Part shown: positions 17,443 through 26,034 of the stretch, piece after piece
How positions within the stretch are numbered: the first letter of the stretch is position 1
Layout: every line of letters starts with the position of its first letter
Assembly: GCF_000981585.1 (NCBI RefSeq)
Contig: NZ_LN831776.1
Coordinates: forward strand, 1,503,001-1,567,000
Direction of reading: 5' to 3'
From: Paenibacillus riograndensis SBR5
Lineage (GTDB): Bacteria > Bacillota > Bacilli > Paenibacillales > Paenibacillaceae
DNA: 64,000 nucleotides
Made by a program: the position numbers and the translations under genes
Notes under the pieces: generated by a model
Database searches by the model: none
What the model was told of the DNA's origin: nothing
The model's input: only the letters and a program-made list of their open reading frames with translations

Positions 17443-19278
17443 ATGATGCGGCGATGGAACAACTTAACCTACCAGAGCAAGCTGCTGCTCGCCTTTTTTC
17501 TGTTAGGTATTATCCCGTCCATTGTGATAGGGACGATGGCGTACTTCAAATCCGTGGATACCCTGGAATCCCGAGTGAATGAGGATTTGGGTGTGATCGC
17601 CGGGCAGCTGAACGAAGCGATCCAGCGGCAGGTGGAGGATGTGGACCGTTTCAGCACCTTTCCGTATTTTACGCCGGAGATCTTTCAAATCCTCAATCAG
17701 CCGTATATCCCCCGCGATCAGTGGGGCTACAGGGAGCTTGAAACCCAACTCCAGTTTGCCAAGCTTCTGGTGACGTATCCTTCGATTTTTTCCACGATTC
17801 AAGGTCTGATCTTCTACAGCACCAAAGGCAATGTGTACGGCTACCGGGTCAGTGACCGCTCCTCTATCAATGAGTCTGTCAGTCCGGTAGAAGAAGAGTG
17901 GTATAAGGAAACGCTCAGCCGGGACGGGGGTGTGTTCATCTCAGGTTTGCGGCAGGAGAAGCAGTTCAACAGTGCCCCGTTTGCGACCATTACGGCTTCC
18001 CGGCTGCTGCTGAATGATGATTTTAGTCCGGCGGGTGTGGTGGCTGTGGATATCCGGCCCGATTTTATGGATAAGATCGTCCGCTCCTTCCAGCTCAAGA
18101 GCATGCATGTCATGGTGGCCGATGAGAAAGGGGAGCTGATCTATTCCACCCGTACTGCCGATAATCAGCGGTTTCTCAGCGCGGCAGCGCAGCAGTCAGG
18201 CCGGAACGGAGCAACACGCGGCTTGATCACAGTTCCTGAACTCGGAGACGGGCTTGAGGCGGCTACCGGGGTATATGCCCATAGTGAATATTTGGGCTGG
18301 ACCAGCTACCTGCTGATCGACCGGAAGGAACTGCTGGAAGACGCCAATGTCATCCGTAATTTTACGATTGTGCTGGTGGTGATCTTTACCGCAGCCGCCG
18401 CGGTTCTGTCCCTGCTGCTGGCCCGGGGTCTGTCGAAACCGATCCGCAGCCTGATTTCCTCGATGCGTGATGTGGAGCGGGGGCTGTTCGTAGCTCCGGC
18501 TGCGCCGCCTATCAAAGGCGAAATCGGCCAGTTGCATCTCAGCTACGTGACGATGGTGAAGCGGCTGGATATGCTGATCCAGTCCATTGAAGAGAATGAG
18601 CGGCAGAAGCGTGAAGCCGAGCTGTATGCGCTCAGGGCGAGGATTGCACCCCATTTTCTGTACAATACGATCAACTCGATCCGCATGCTGGCCGTCCTGC
18701 AGCAGTCTGACGGGATAGCCAAACTGCTGCAATCGCTGAACAAGCTGCTGCATGCCAACATGAAGCTGGACAGCGAGCTGGTGCCGCTTGCGGCGGAGCT
18801 GGAACTGCTGCGTCACTATGTACGGCTGATGGAGCTGCGGTATACGAACCGGTTTCAGGTGGATTGGAAGATTGAGGAGCATACGGAGCGGGCCATGGTT
18901 CCCCCGATGATTCTGCAGCCGCTGATGGAGAACGCGATTTTTCACGGCTCCTTCGAGGTGGAAGGTCCGCTTTTGATTGAGGTTCAGGTTTCTTTTGTGA
19001 ACAATGGCGGGGAACTGCTGATTACGATTGCTGACAACGGGCATGGCATCACGCCTGAAGCACTGAATGTCCTCAATGGGCTAAGCCCCCAGAATGCCGC
19101 TGGACATTTAAGCAACAGCATCGGTGTAGCCAATGTGCGCGACCGTATCCGCCTGAGATTTGGCCCGCCGTATACCCTGCTGCTGGTGAGTGAGCCGGAT
19201 CGGGGAACCCGGGCCGAGCTGTATTTGCCTTTTAAACAGGAGGACGGGGAAGCTGCCCCGCCGCAAATGGAGGAATGA
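17443..19278 (+). CDS. YesM-type sensor histidine kinase
   Basis: A 611-residue membrane kinase. A first membrane helix at about residues 15-35 (LLLAFFLLGIIPSIVIG) is followed by an extracellular dCACHE-like sensor to about residue 295 and a second helix (FTIVLVVIFTAAAAVLSLLL). HAMP and the His_kinase domain follow, with the phospho-acceptor in IAPHFLYNTINSIR (His404), then the HATPase_c domain (PPMILQPLMENAIFHG and ADNGHGI). ATG at 17443 is preferred to GTG at 17434 because GGGGGAAG ends beside the GTG. It is paired with the regulator 3 bp downstream and a CUT1 importer, and probably senses a glycan breakdown product outside the cell. Confidence 0.93.
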   Translation: MMRRWNNLTYQSKLLLAFFLLGIIPSIVIGTMAYFKSVDTLESRVNEDLGVIAGQLNEAIQRQVEDVDRFSTFPYFTPEIFQILNQPYIPRDQWGYRELETQLQFAKLLVTYPSIFSTIQGLIFYSTKGNVYGYRVSDRSSINESVSPVEEEWYKETLSRDGGVFISGLRQEKQFNSAPFATITASRLLLNDDFSPAGVVAVDIRPDFMDKIVRSFQLKSMHVMVADEKGELIYSTRTADNQRFLSAAAQQSGRNGATRGLITVPELGDGLEAATGVYAHSEYLGWTSYLLIDRKELLEDANVIRNFTIVLVVIFTAAAAVLSLLLARGLSKPIRSLISSMRDVERGLFVAPAAPPIKGEIGQLHLSYVTMVKRLDMLIQSIEENERQKREAELYALRARIAPHFLYNTINSIRMLAVLQQSDGIAKLLQSLNKLLHANMKLDSELVPLAAELELLRHYVRLMELRYTNRFQVDWKIEEHTERAMVPPMILQPLMENAIFHGSFEVEGPLLIEVQVSFVNNGGELLITIADNGHGITPEALNVLNGLSPQNAAGHLSNSIGVANVRDRIRLRFGPPYTLLLVSEPDRGTRAELYLPFKQEDGEAAPPQMEE

Positions 19279-19281
19279 GCC

Positions 19282-20466
19282 ATGTGGAATTTGTTAGTCG
19301 TTGAAGATGAGACCATTGTGCGGCTGGGTCTGCGGTATATGCTGGACTGGGACGGGCTTGCAATCAGCTGGAAGGCTGAAGCAGCGAATGGCCAGGAAGC
19401 CCTCAAGGCGCTGGCCCAGCAAGAAATTCATATCGTGATGACGGATATCCGCATGCCAGGAATGGACGGACTGGAGCTGGCGCGCAGGATTAAGGAGCAG
19501 TACAGCGGGGTGCAGATTATTTTCTTCAGCAGCTTCGAGGATTTCCCTTATGTAAAAGAAGCCGTCCGCATTGGCGTGGTGGATTATCTGCATAAGCCGA
19601 CCATGGACGCGGAGGAGATTGCTGCGGCACTCAAAAAAGCAACAGCAGCATTGGAGCAGCTTCATCAGGAAGCTGTTCCCCAGGCGCATACGGATAAAGA
19701 CCGGGACCATCTGCTGCAGCAGATGCTGGAGACGGAAGAACATCCGGCTGACTGGGCAGAGCGTTGGAAGCGTTACGGGCTTGAAGCCCTGTACGGACAG
19801 GGATATCAGCTGGCGCTGCTGCGTATAGCCGAGAACCAACCCGTGGAGCTTCAGGCCGGGCTGGCCCGGTTTATGTCTTTTCGTTATTTTTTGGAGGAGT
19901 ATACCTCACGGGAGTGGGGCGGAATTCTGCTCAGCCGTGACAACAAGGAGCTGATCTGGCTGCTTGCGCTGGACGGGGAAAGGGCGGAGGCCGGGGCGAT
20001 GCAGGCATATTTGGATCAATTGGAGCAGAGTCTGTTCAAAATGCTAGGCATCCGCTTGTCCTATACGTACAGCATGATTCACCGCAAGGCGGAAGAACTG
20101 CCGGAGGCCTACAGGAGTGCTGCATCCCAAGAGCCGGTGAGCGGAGGTAAACTCAGCGGAATTATCCGGCTGGCGACAGCCTATATTGACGGGCATTTGC
20201 TGGAGGATCTGACACTGGCCCGGACCGCAGAGGAGATTCATGTTAGCGTCAGCCATTTAAGCCGCCTGTTCCTCAAGGAGACCGGACAGCATTTCAACGA
20301 ATATGTAACCGCTAAAAAAATGCTGCTCGCCCGCAAGCTGCTGCGTAACAGCAACCGAAAGGTATATGAGGTGGCGGAGGAGCTGGGCTATGCCAACCCG
20401 CATTATTTCAGCAAGCTGTTCAAAGATGACACAGGCATGACACCCCTCGAATTCCGCAATCAATAA
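19282..20466 (+). CDS. YesN-type response regulator (REC plus AraC HTH)
   Basis: A 394-residue regulator. The receiver domain (1-120) carries D55 (VMTDIRMPGMDG) as phospho-acceptor, acidic E8/D9 and switch K105 (LHKP). A middle region of about 150 residues is of unknown fold. The C-terminal AraC helix-turn-helix pair (LARTAEEIHVSVSHLSRLFL and VYEVAEELGYANPHYFSKLF) binds DNA. It lies 3 bp after its kinase and probably activates the importer and enzyme genes from 20683 to 27540. Confidence 0.95.
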   Translation: MWNLLVVEDETIVRLGLRYMLDWDGLAISWKAEAANGQEALKALAQQEIHIVMTDIRMPGMDGLELARRIKEQYSGVQIIFFSSFEDFPYVKEAVRIGVVDYLHKPTMDAEEIAAALKKATAALEQLHQEAVPQAHTDKDRDHLLQQMLETEEHPADWAERWKRYGLEALYGQGYQLALLRIAENQPVELQAGLARFMSFRYFLEEYTSREWGGILLSRDNKELIWLLALDGERAEAGAMQAYLDQLEQSLFKMLGIRLSYTYSMIHRKAEELPEAYRSAASQEPVSGGKLSGIIRLATAYIDGHLLEDLTLARTAEEIHVSVSHLSRLFLKETGQHFNEYVTAKKMLLARKLLRNSNRKVYEVAEELGYANPHYFSKLFKDDTGMTPLEFRNQ

Positions 20467-20682
20467 GCAGTGAATCGGCAATGGGAAGCAAATTTACAGA
20501 GGAAAGCAAAAATTTTATGGGAAATAGCAAATTTCGTCTAGTTCCTGGGCAAATTGGCCAAGTGAAGACTTAAATTAAGCAATTTATAGCGCCAAAGCAG
20601 CAAATCGCACCGGTAGTTTACCTGACGCATCGGAGGTACGATGAATTCAAGAAATTCACTTTATGTCAGGGAGGCTAACATT
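20467..20682 (+). promoter_or_regulatory. upstream region of the glycan import operon
   Basis: An AT-rich gap with repeated GCAAATTT-like units (near 20488, 20529, 20549 and 20602) and no clear promoter. The units may be sites for the response regulator or a further worn repeat; I cannot decide. Confidence 0.3.
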
Positions 20683-21975
20683 GTGAGAAGAAAAGGCGGG
20701 TTCAGGTGGTTGCCGGTATTATGTCTCGGATTGTTGATCATACTTGCAGGCTGCGGCAGCAATAACGCGGCGACAAATGGTGCTTCGGCCACAAATGATG
20801 GAAGCGCAGCTGCCGGTGGCAATGCCGGAAAAGAGCCGGTGGTGCTCAAGCTGACGACATGGAATCCGATCAGCCAGACGGTAGTCGATAAGTTTCAGGA
20901 GAAATACCCTTACATCACGATCGAGCACGACAAGGTATATGACCAATTCCGCGAAATCATCCGTACCCGGATCGTCTCCAAATCCGATATGGATATGCTC
21001 TGGCTGTTCCCCAACCAGGTGGCTGAATTCTCCAAAGAGGATGTGCTGATGGACATTACCGGCAGTCCTTGGCTCAGCAACTACCTCGATGCGGCGGTGA
21101 AGCTGGGTACGGTGGACGGCAAAACCTACGGCGTTCCATACAACAGCCAGCCAATTCTCATGTTCTATAACAAAACCCTGTTCGATCAGTTGGGACTCTC
21201 CATTCCCGCCAACTGGGAAGAGCTGATGGCTGTGAGTGAAAAAATCAAAGCCAGCGGCACGGCACCAATGGTCATCGGAAGCAAGGACGGCTGGGCTACC
21301 CAGTTCATCACCACCTCCCAGTTCGGCCTCTATCAACATGAGAACCCGGATGTATTCGCACAGCTGGCAAGCGGAGATAAGAAGTGGACGGATCCGGAAT
21401 TTGCGGGCTACTTTGACGGAATGAAGGAATTGTCCGATAAAGGCTACCTGCTGGAAAATTCCGTCGGCCTCAGCTATGACCAGGTGGCGCAGGTATTCAA
21501 AGAAGGCAAGGCGGCCATGTGGCCGATGGGCGAGTGGGGCTACAGCGAAAACTTTGATGCCGACTTCTCCACCTTCGAGCTAGGCGCCTTCCCGATTCCG
21601 GTCAACCGTGGCGACCAGCCGCTGGTAACGAACCTTGTCTCCGACAACCTGCTGGTGGGCGTATCGTGGAGCAAGCACCAGGAAGAGATCAAGCTGTTCA
21701 TGGAATTCGTCGCCCAGCCGGAAATGGCCAAGATCTGGTCGGATGAAACGAAGCAGGCTGTTACGGTAAAAGACGGCACCTCGGAATCCTACAACCCGCT
21801 GGCCGCCTCGCTTCAGCCGTTGATCGACGCGAGCGAAGCGCAGATTTTCCCAAGCATGACCTCTTCCATCGAGCCGGTGATGTTCCCGATCTTCCAGCAG
21901 ATCCTGCTCAAGCAGGAGGTGGACACGGCCAAGCTGCTGGAGCAAATGCAGACGGCGCAGGACAAGGACATCTAA
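20683..21975 (+). CDS. CUT1 sugar-binding lipoprotein
   Basis: A 430-residue extracellular binding protein with signal peptide, lipobox LAGC and Cys24, then an Ala/Asn/Gly linker. The mature part has VVLKLTTWNPISQTVVDKF, YGVPYNSQPILMFYNKTLFD and AAMWPMGEWGYSENF. The GTG at 20683 is preferred because AGGGAGG lies 8 bp before it and it gives a standard short signal peptide. An in-frame ATG at 20641 with GGAGGT only 3 bp away is the alternative. Its ligand is probably an oligosaccharide released from a glycan, judging by the NanE and fucosidase genes downstream. Confidence 0.9.
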   Translation: MRRKGGFRWLPVLCLGLLIILAGCGSNNAATNGASATNDGSAAAGGNAGKEPVVLKLTTWNPISQTVVDKFQEKYPYITIEHDKVYDQFREIIRTRIVSKSDMDMLWLFPNQVAEFSKEDVLMDITGSPWLSNYLDAAVKLGTVDGKTYGVPYNSQPILMFYNKTLFDQLGLSIPANWEELMAVSEKIKASGTAPMVIGSKDGWATQFITTSQFGLYQHENPDVFAQLASGDKKWTDPEFAGYFDGMKELSDKGYLLENSVGLSYDQVAQVFKEGKAAMWPMGEWGYSENFDADFSTFELGAFPIPVNRGDQPLVTNLVSDNLLVGVSWSKHQEEIKLFMEFVAQPEMAKIWSDETKQAVTVKDGTSESYNPLAASLQPLIDASEAQIFPSMTSSIEPVMFPIFQQILLKQEVDTAKLLEQMQTAQDKDI

Positions 21976-21977
21976 CC

Positions 21978-22859
21978 ATGAAATTCATGAATTTCCGCAA
22001 TTATTTGCTGTTTATCGCACCGGCGCTGCTGATCTATCTGCTGTTTTTTGCCGGACCGATCTTCAGCGGCTTGTACTATGGCTTCACCGATTGGAACGGG
22101 TTCTCGTTCAAGGCCGACTGGGTCGGACTGGAGAACTTCCGCGAGGCCTTCCGTGATCCGCTGCTGCTGACCGCGCTGAAAAATATGGCGATACTCTCTG
22201 CCACGGTCATCGTGCTGCAGCATAGCGCTTCTATCCTGCTGGCCGTACTGCTGGACCAGAAGGTGAAAGGCATTGTGTGGATGCGGGCGGTCATCTTTTT
22301 CCCGGTCATTCTGAACACCGTCGTTATTGGTTATGTGTGGAGCTACATGTATGCGCCGATGGTCGGATTTCTGCCGAAGTTTTTTGCCGCAATCGGGCTG
22401 GAGGGTCTGGCGGGACTGGATTGGCTCGGTGATCCCGGGTTAGCGATTTATGCAATTGCCTTCGTGATGGTCTGGCAGTATACAGGCTACTCGATGATGA
22501 TTTATTTGGCTGGACTACAATCCGTATCGGGTGAAATCTATGAGGCTTCAAGCATTGACGGCGCAGGCCCCTGGAATAAGTTCTGGCGGGTGACGCTGCC
22601 GCTGCTGATCCCTTCGATTATTGTGAACACCGTTCTGTCGGTAATCGGCTGCATGAAAATGTTCGAGCATGTCTTCATCATGACACAGGGCGGGCCGGCG
22701 AACTCGACACAGACCTTCGGTATTATGATCTACCAATATGCCTTCAAAACCTCGCAAATGGGCTACGGTACCGCGATGGCGATGATTCTGTCTGTGATGA
22801 TTCTGGCCGTGACCTTCGTGCAGATCAAGCTGCTCAGCCGTCTGGAGGTGGCGAATTGA
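21978..22859 (+). CDS. CUT1 ABC permease, MalF type
   Basis: A 293-residue membrane permease with six predicted helices. It starts YLLFIAPALLIYLLFFAGPI, and the EAA loop ASSIDGAGPWNKFWRVTLP is near residues 193-211. Two bases separate it from the binding-protein stop; AAGGA at about 21963 is the ribosome site. Its 3' end overlaps the next permease. No ATPase is encoded in the operon. Confidence 0.93.
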   Translation: MKFMNFRNYLLFIAPALLIYLLFFAGPIFSGLYYGFTDWNGFSFKADWVGLENFREAFRDPLLLTALKNMAILSATVIVLQHSASILLAVLLDQKVKGIVWMRAVIFFPVILNTVVIGYVWSYMYAPMVGFLPKFFAAIGLEGLAGLDWLGDPGLAIYAIAFVMVWQYTGYSMMIYLAGLQSVSGEIYEASSIDGAGPWNKFWRVTLPLLIPSIIVNTVLSVIGCMKMFEHVFIMTQGGPANSTQTFGIMIYQYAFKTSQMGYGTAMAMILSVMILAVTFVQIKLLSRLEVAN

Positions 22860-23674
22860 CAACAACCCTGCAAAAAACCTCTATCTACACTGTACTGGCG
22901 ATCGCGCTCATTATTGTGCTTGTGCCCATGGCAGTCATGATCTCTGTCTCACTCCAGACGCCATCGACCATTAATCCGCTCAGTCTTCCGAAAAATCCGC
23001 AGTGGGGCAATTATACTGAGGCATTCCGTACCGGCAATCTGCTGCCGTATTTCGGGAACAGCATTCTGGTGCTGGTCATGACGACTGCCGCCGCGATCAG
23101 CGTCTCGGTACTGGCCGCATACGGCCTGCATCACGGCAAACGCTACAAATCGGATGTGATGTCGACCTTTTTCCTGATGGGGCTGATTCTTCCGGCCTTT
23201 TCCGGGACGATTCCGGCCTTCCTGGTGCTGCGGCAGATTCATCTGCTGAACACGCATATCGGTTTGTCCCTGATCCAGATTGCCTCGGGGCTCGCGCTGC
23301 CGATCTTTCTGTACGTGAATTTCTTCAAAACGGTGCCGAGTGAAATTGAAGAGGCTGCACTGGTTGACGGCTGCGGGCCTTGGCGGACGTTTGTCCGGAT
23401 CATTTTTCCGCTGACGCTGCCCATTACGGCGACCTGCATTATTGTGGTGGCGATCAACTCCTGGAATGATTTCTTTAATCCGCTGGTCTACTTGTCCTCG
23501 CCGGAAATGCGGACATTGCCCGTTGGCCTCATGGCCTTCAAAAGCCAATACAATACGAATTGGCCGCAGATGTTCGCCGGAGCCGCGCTTGTGGCGCTGC
23601 CCATCATCATGCTGTACTTGTTCGTGCAGCGTTTTATTATCAAAGGTCTGGTAGGCGGTGCTGTTAAAGGATAG
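22856..23674 (+). CDS. CUT1 ABC permease, MalG type (TTG start)
   Basis: A 272-residue permease with an EAA loop EEAALVDGCGPWRTFVRIIFP near residues 162-182 and the MalG-like tail IIKGLVGGAVKG. Translation starts at TTG 22856, overlapping the stop of the partner gene by 4 bp, with GGAGGTGG about 8 bp upstream. The weak start codon may lower its yield relative to the partner. Confidence 0.92.
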   Translation: MTTTLQKTSIYTVLAIALIIVLVPMAVMISVSLQTPSTINPLSLPKNPQWGNYTEAFRTGNLLPYFGNSILVLVMTTAAAISVSVLAAYGLHHGKRYKSDVMSTFFLMGLILPAFSGTIPAFLVLRQIHLLNTHIGLSLIQIASGLALPIFLYVNFFKTVPSEIEEAALVDGCGPWRTFVRIIFPLTLPITATCIIVVAINSWNDFFNPLVYLSSPEMRTLPVGLMAFKSQYNTNWPQMFAGAALVALPIIMLYLFVQRFIIKGLVGGAVKG

Positions 23675-23716
23675 AGCGGGTGCAGTACACTAAAACTAAG
23701 CCAGAGGTGAGAATGG

Positions 23717-24433
23717 GTGAAAATGGAAGCTTATAGCTTAATTTCCTATAAAGGATTGGTCGTTTCCTGTCAGGCGCTGGAGGATGAGCCGCTGCATGGC
23801 AGCCATCATATGGCTGTCATGGCGAAGGCGGCGAAGCAAGCGGGAGCTGTAGGCATCCGCGCAGGCGGGCTGGAGGATATCCGGGCCATCAAGGAGGCCG
23901 TTGGCCTGCCGCTGATCGGACTGGTCAAAATCCGGCATGAAAACAGCGAGGTCTATATTACGCCAACGCTTGAGGATGCCCTTGCCGTACATGCGGCCGG
24001 AGCGGACATTGTGGCGATTGACGGCACGGGCCGTCCCCGCCCTGACGGGCGTTCGCTTGCGGACACCATCGCCGGGCTGAAGCGCGCCGGGGCTGCTGTG
24101 ATGGCGGATATCGCCACCTTTGAGGAAGGTGTGCTGGCCGCAGAGCGGGGCGCGGACTACGTCTCGACAACGCTGTGCGGCTATACCCGCGAAACAGCCG
24201 GAACTCCGCTGCCGAATCTCGGTCTGCTGGAACGGCTGACGGCAGTGCTCACCATTCCCGTTGTCGCCGAGGGCGGAATTTGCCAGCCTGAGCAAGCGGC
24301 CGAGGCGCTGCGTCTGGGGGCAGCGTTCGTCGTGGTAGGCGCGGCAATTACGCGCCCGCAGTGGATCGCCGCCCGTTACGTTGAAGCGATGCAGGGCGCT
24401 GTCGCCGGCGGCAGCGCGGGGGCAGAGGAATGA
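23717..24433 (+). CDS. nanE: N-acetylmannosamine-6-phosphate 2-epimerase
   Basis: A TIM-barrel enzyme converting N-acetylmannosamine-6-phosphate to N-acetylglucosamine-6-phosphate in sialic acid catabolism. Family parts: LVVSCQALEDEPLHGSHHMA near residue 14, GLVKIRHENSEVYITPTLED, DIVAIDGTGRPRPDG near residue 95, MADIATFEEGVLAAERG and VVAEGGICQPEQAAEAL. 238 residues, normal. The start is GTG 23717 with AGAGGTGA upstream. Overlaps the ROK kinase gene by ATGA. No nanA (sialate lyase) is in the operon, so the substrate may be free ManNAc or the lyase may be elsewhere. Confidence 0.93.
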   Translation: MKMEAYSLISYKGLVVSCQALEDEPLHGSHHMAVMAKAAKQAGAVGIRAGGLEDIRAIKEAVGLPLIGLVKIRHENSEVYITPTLEDALAVHAAGADIVAIDGTGRPRPDGRSLADTIAGLKRAGAAVMADIATFEEGVLAAERGADYVSTTLCGYTRETAGTPLPNLGLLERLTAVLTIPVVAEGGICQPEQAAEALRLGAAFVVVGAAITRPQWIAARYVEAMQGAVAGGSAGAEE

Positions 24434-25329
24434 CCCGCTGCTATATAGGAGCGGATATTGGCGGAACGGGCATTAAGGCAGCGGTAATCGATGAGCGTGG
24501 CGGTATAATCACCCGCAGCAGCAGACCTACACCCGTGGCCGATGGTGCCAAGGGCATCCTGCTGGCCCTGAAGGGTGTGATATCCGGGCTGCTGGCGGAC
24601 GGGCCGGAGGTGAGCGGTATTGGCATCGGCACCGCCGGAAGGGTGGACCCGGAGGAAGGTGTCGTGCTGTACGCGACCGATAATCTCCCCGGCTGGACGG
24701 GAATGCGTCTTGCGGCGGAGATAGAAGCCGAATTTGCGCTGCCCGCCGCCGTTCAGAACGATGCCAACGCCGCTGCGCTGGGTGAAGGCTGGCTGGGGGC
24801 AGCCCTGGGGCTGGCGGATTACGCCATGCTGACGCTGGGCACCGGAGTTGGCGGGGCCCTCGTTCACAAGAATCAGCCGGTATCCGGCAAGCAGGGTGCA
24901 GCCGGTGAATTCGGCCATATGGTCCTGTATCCGGGCGGGATTCCCTGCAGCTGCGGGCAATCGGGCTGCACCGAGCATTATCTGTCCGGCCGCGCACTGA
25001 ACCGCCTGGCGGCTGGCGCAAACGAGGGCTGGGACAGCCGCCGCCTGCTTGCGGCGTTTGCTGCAGGCGACCCGGGCGCGGCTGCGGTTATGGAAGTGTA
25101 CATGAATGATCTGAGTCTGACTGTACACAATATCCAGTCGTTTTTTGATCCGGGGGCCATTATCCTTGGCGGAGGCGTCGCTGAATCCCATCCGTTATGG
25201 TGGGTGGCCTGGCTGGACCGGCTAACAGCCGCGTCGCCGTTGTCTTTTAACGTGCTGCCTGCCAGGCTGGGGAATGAAGCGGGGATCATTGGTGCGGCGC
25301 GGATGATTATGATGAGGGAGATGGAGTAG
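24430..25329 (+). CDS. ROK-family sugar kinase, probably ManNAc kinase
   Basis: A 299-residue ROK kinase. The ATP phosphate loop is GADIGGTGIKAAV (8-20), and the catalytic Asp111 is in VQNDANAAALGEG. The ROK zinc site is formed by His163 and the Cys173/Cys175/Cys180 cluster (GIPCSCGQSGCTEH). GTGVGGALV is the second ATP motif. Placed between NanE and CutC, it most likely phosphorylates N-acetylmannosamine (NanK role); glucokinase activity cannot be excluded from sequence. Confidence 0.88.
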   Translation: MTRCYIGADIGGTGIKAAVIDERGGIITRSSRPTPVADGAKGILLALKGVISGLLADGPEVSGIGIGTAGRVDPEEGVVLYATDNLPGWTGMRLAAEIEAEFALPAAVQNDANAAALGEGWLGAALGLADYAMLTLGTGVGGALVHKNQPVSGKQGAAGEFGHMVLYPGGIPCSCGQSGCTEHYLSGRALNRLAAGANEGWDSRRLLAAFAAGDPGAAAVMEVYMNDLSLTVHNIQSFFDPGAIILGGGVAESHPLWWVAWLDRLTAASPLSFNVLPARLGNEAGIIGAARMIMMREME

Positions 25330-25332
25330 AAG

Positions 25333-26028
25333 ATGCTGCTTGAAGTCATTGCCACCACAGTGAAAGATGCGGTCATTGCCGAGCGTTACGGTGCGGACCG
25401 GATCGAGCTGATTACGGGTATCCGTGAAGGCGGACTTACGCCGAGCCTCGGGCTGATTGAGGAGGTACGGGAAGCAGTCCGCATTCCTGTAAGGGTGATG
25501 GTAAGGCCGCATGCCCGTTCTTTCCAGTACGAGGAGACCGATGTACAGACGATGCTGCGGGATATCCGCCACATTGCAGCGGTAGGCGGATTGTCCCTGG
25601 TTATGGGCATGCTCCGCTCAGACCGGACGGTGGATGAAGAATTGCTTAAGCGGCTGCTGCAGGCTGCGGATGGTATGGATGTTACGTTTCACCGGGCTTA
25701 TGACGAGGCGCAGGATCAGCTTGCGGCTCTGGAAGTATTGTCGCGTTATCCGCAAATTACCGATATTCTGACCTCCGGCGGGAGGGATACTGCGCCTGAA
25801 GGGGCGGAGCGGATTGCCGTGCTTGAGCGTCTATCTGCTGCTTCCCCCATATCTATCCTTGCGGGAAGCGGCTTAACGGCAGAAGGGCTGAGCGATTTTG
25901 TCACACGGACCGCAGTAAGCCGGGTGCATTTCGGCTCTGCTGTAAGAGAAGACGGAGATCCGCTGAAGCCGATTGACCCGGCGCGGCTTCAGGCGGTCTG
26001 CAGCATTCTGAATTCAGGGAAGAGGTGA
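25333..26028 (+). CDS. cutC: CutC-family protein
   Basis: A 231-residue TIM-barrel protein of the CutC family, named for copper homeostasis although a direct copper role is doubtful. Signatures: GADRIELITGIREGGLTPS near residue 22, VRVMVRPHARSF near residue 56, VTFHRAYDEA near residue 117 and ITDILTSGGRDTAPEG. It lies 3 bp after the kinase and 6 bp before the fucosidase. This catabolic setting suggests an enzymatic role on a sugar or its derivative, which is inference. Confidence 0.9.
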   Translation: MLLEVIATTVKDAVIAERYGADRIELITGIREGGLTPSLGLIEEVREAVRIPVRVMVRPHARSFQYEETDVQTMLRDIRHIAAVGGLSLVMGMLRSDRTVDEELLKRLLQAADGMDVTFHRAYDEAQDQLAALEVLSRYPQITDILTSGGRDTAPEGAERIAVLERLSAASPISILAGSGLTAEGLSDFVTRTAVSRVHFGSAVREDGDPLKPIDPARLQAVCSILNSGKR

Positions 26029-26034
26029 GCGCAT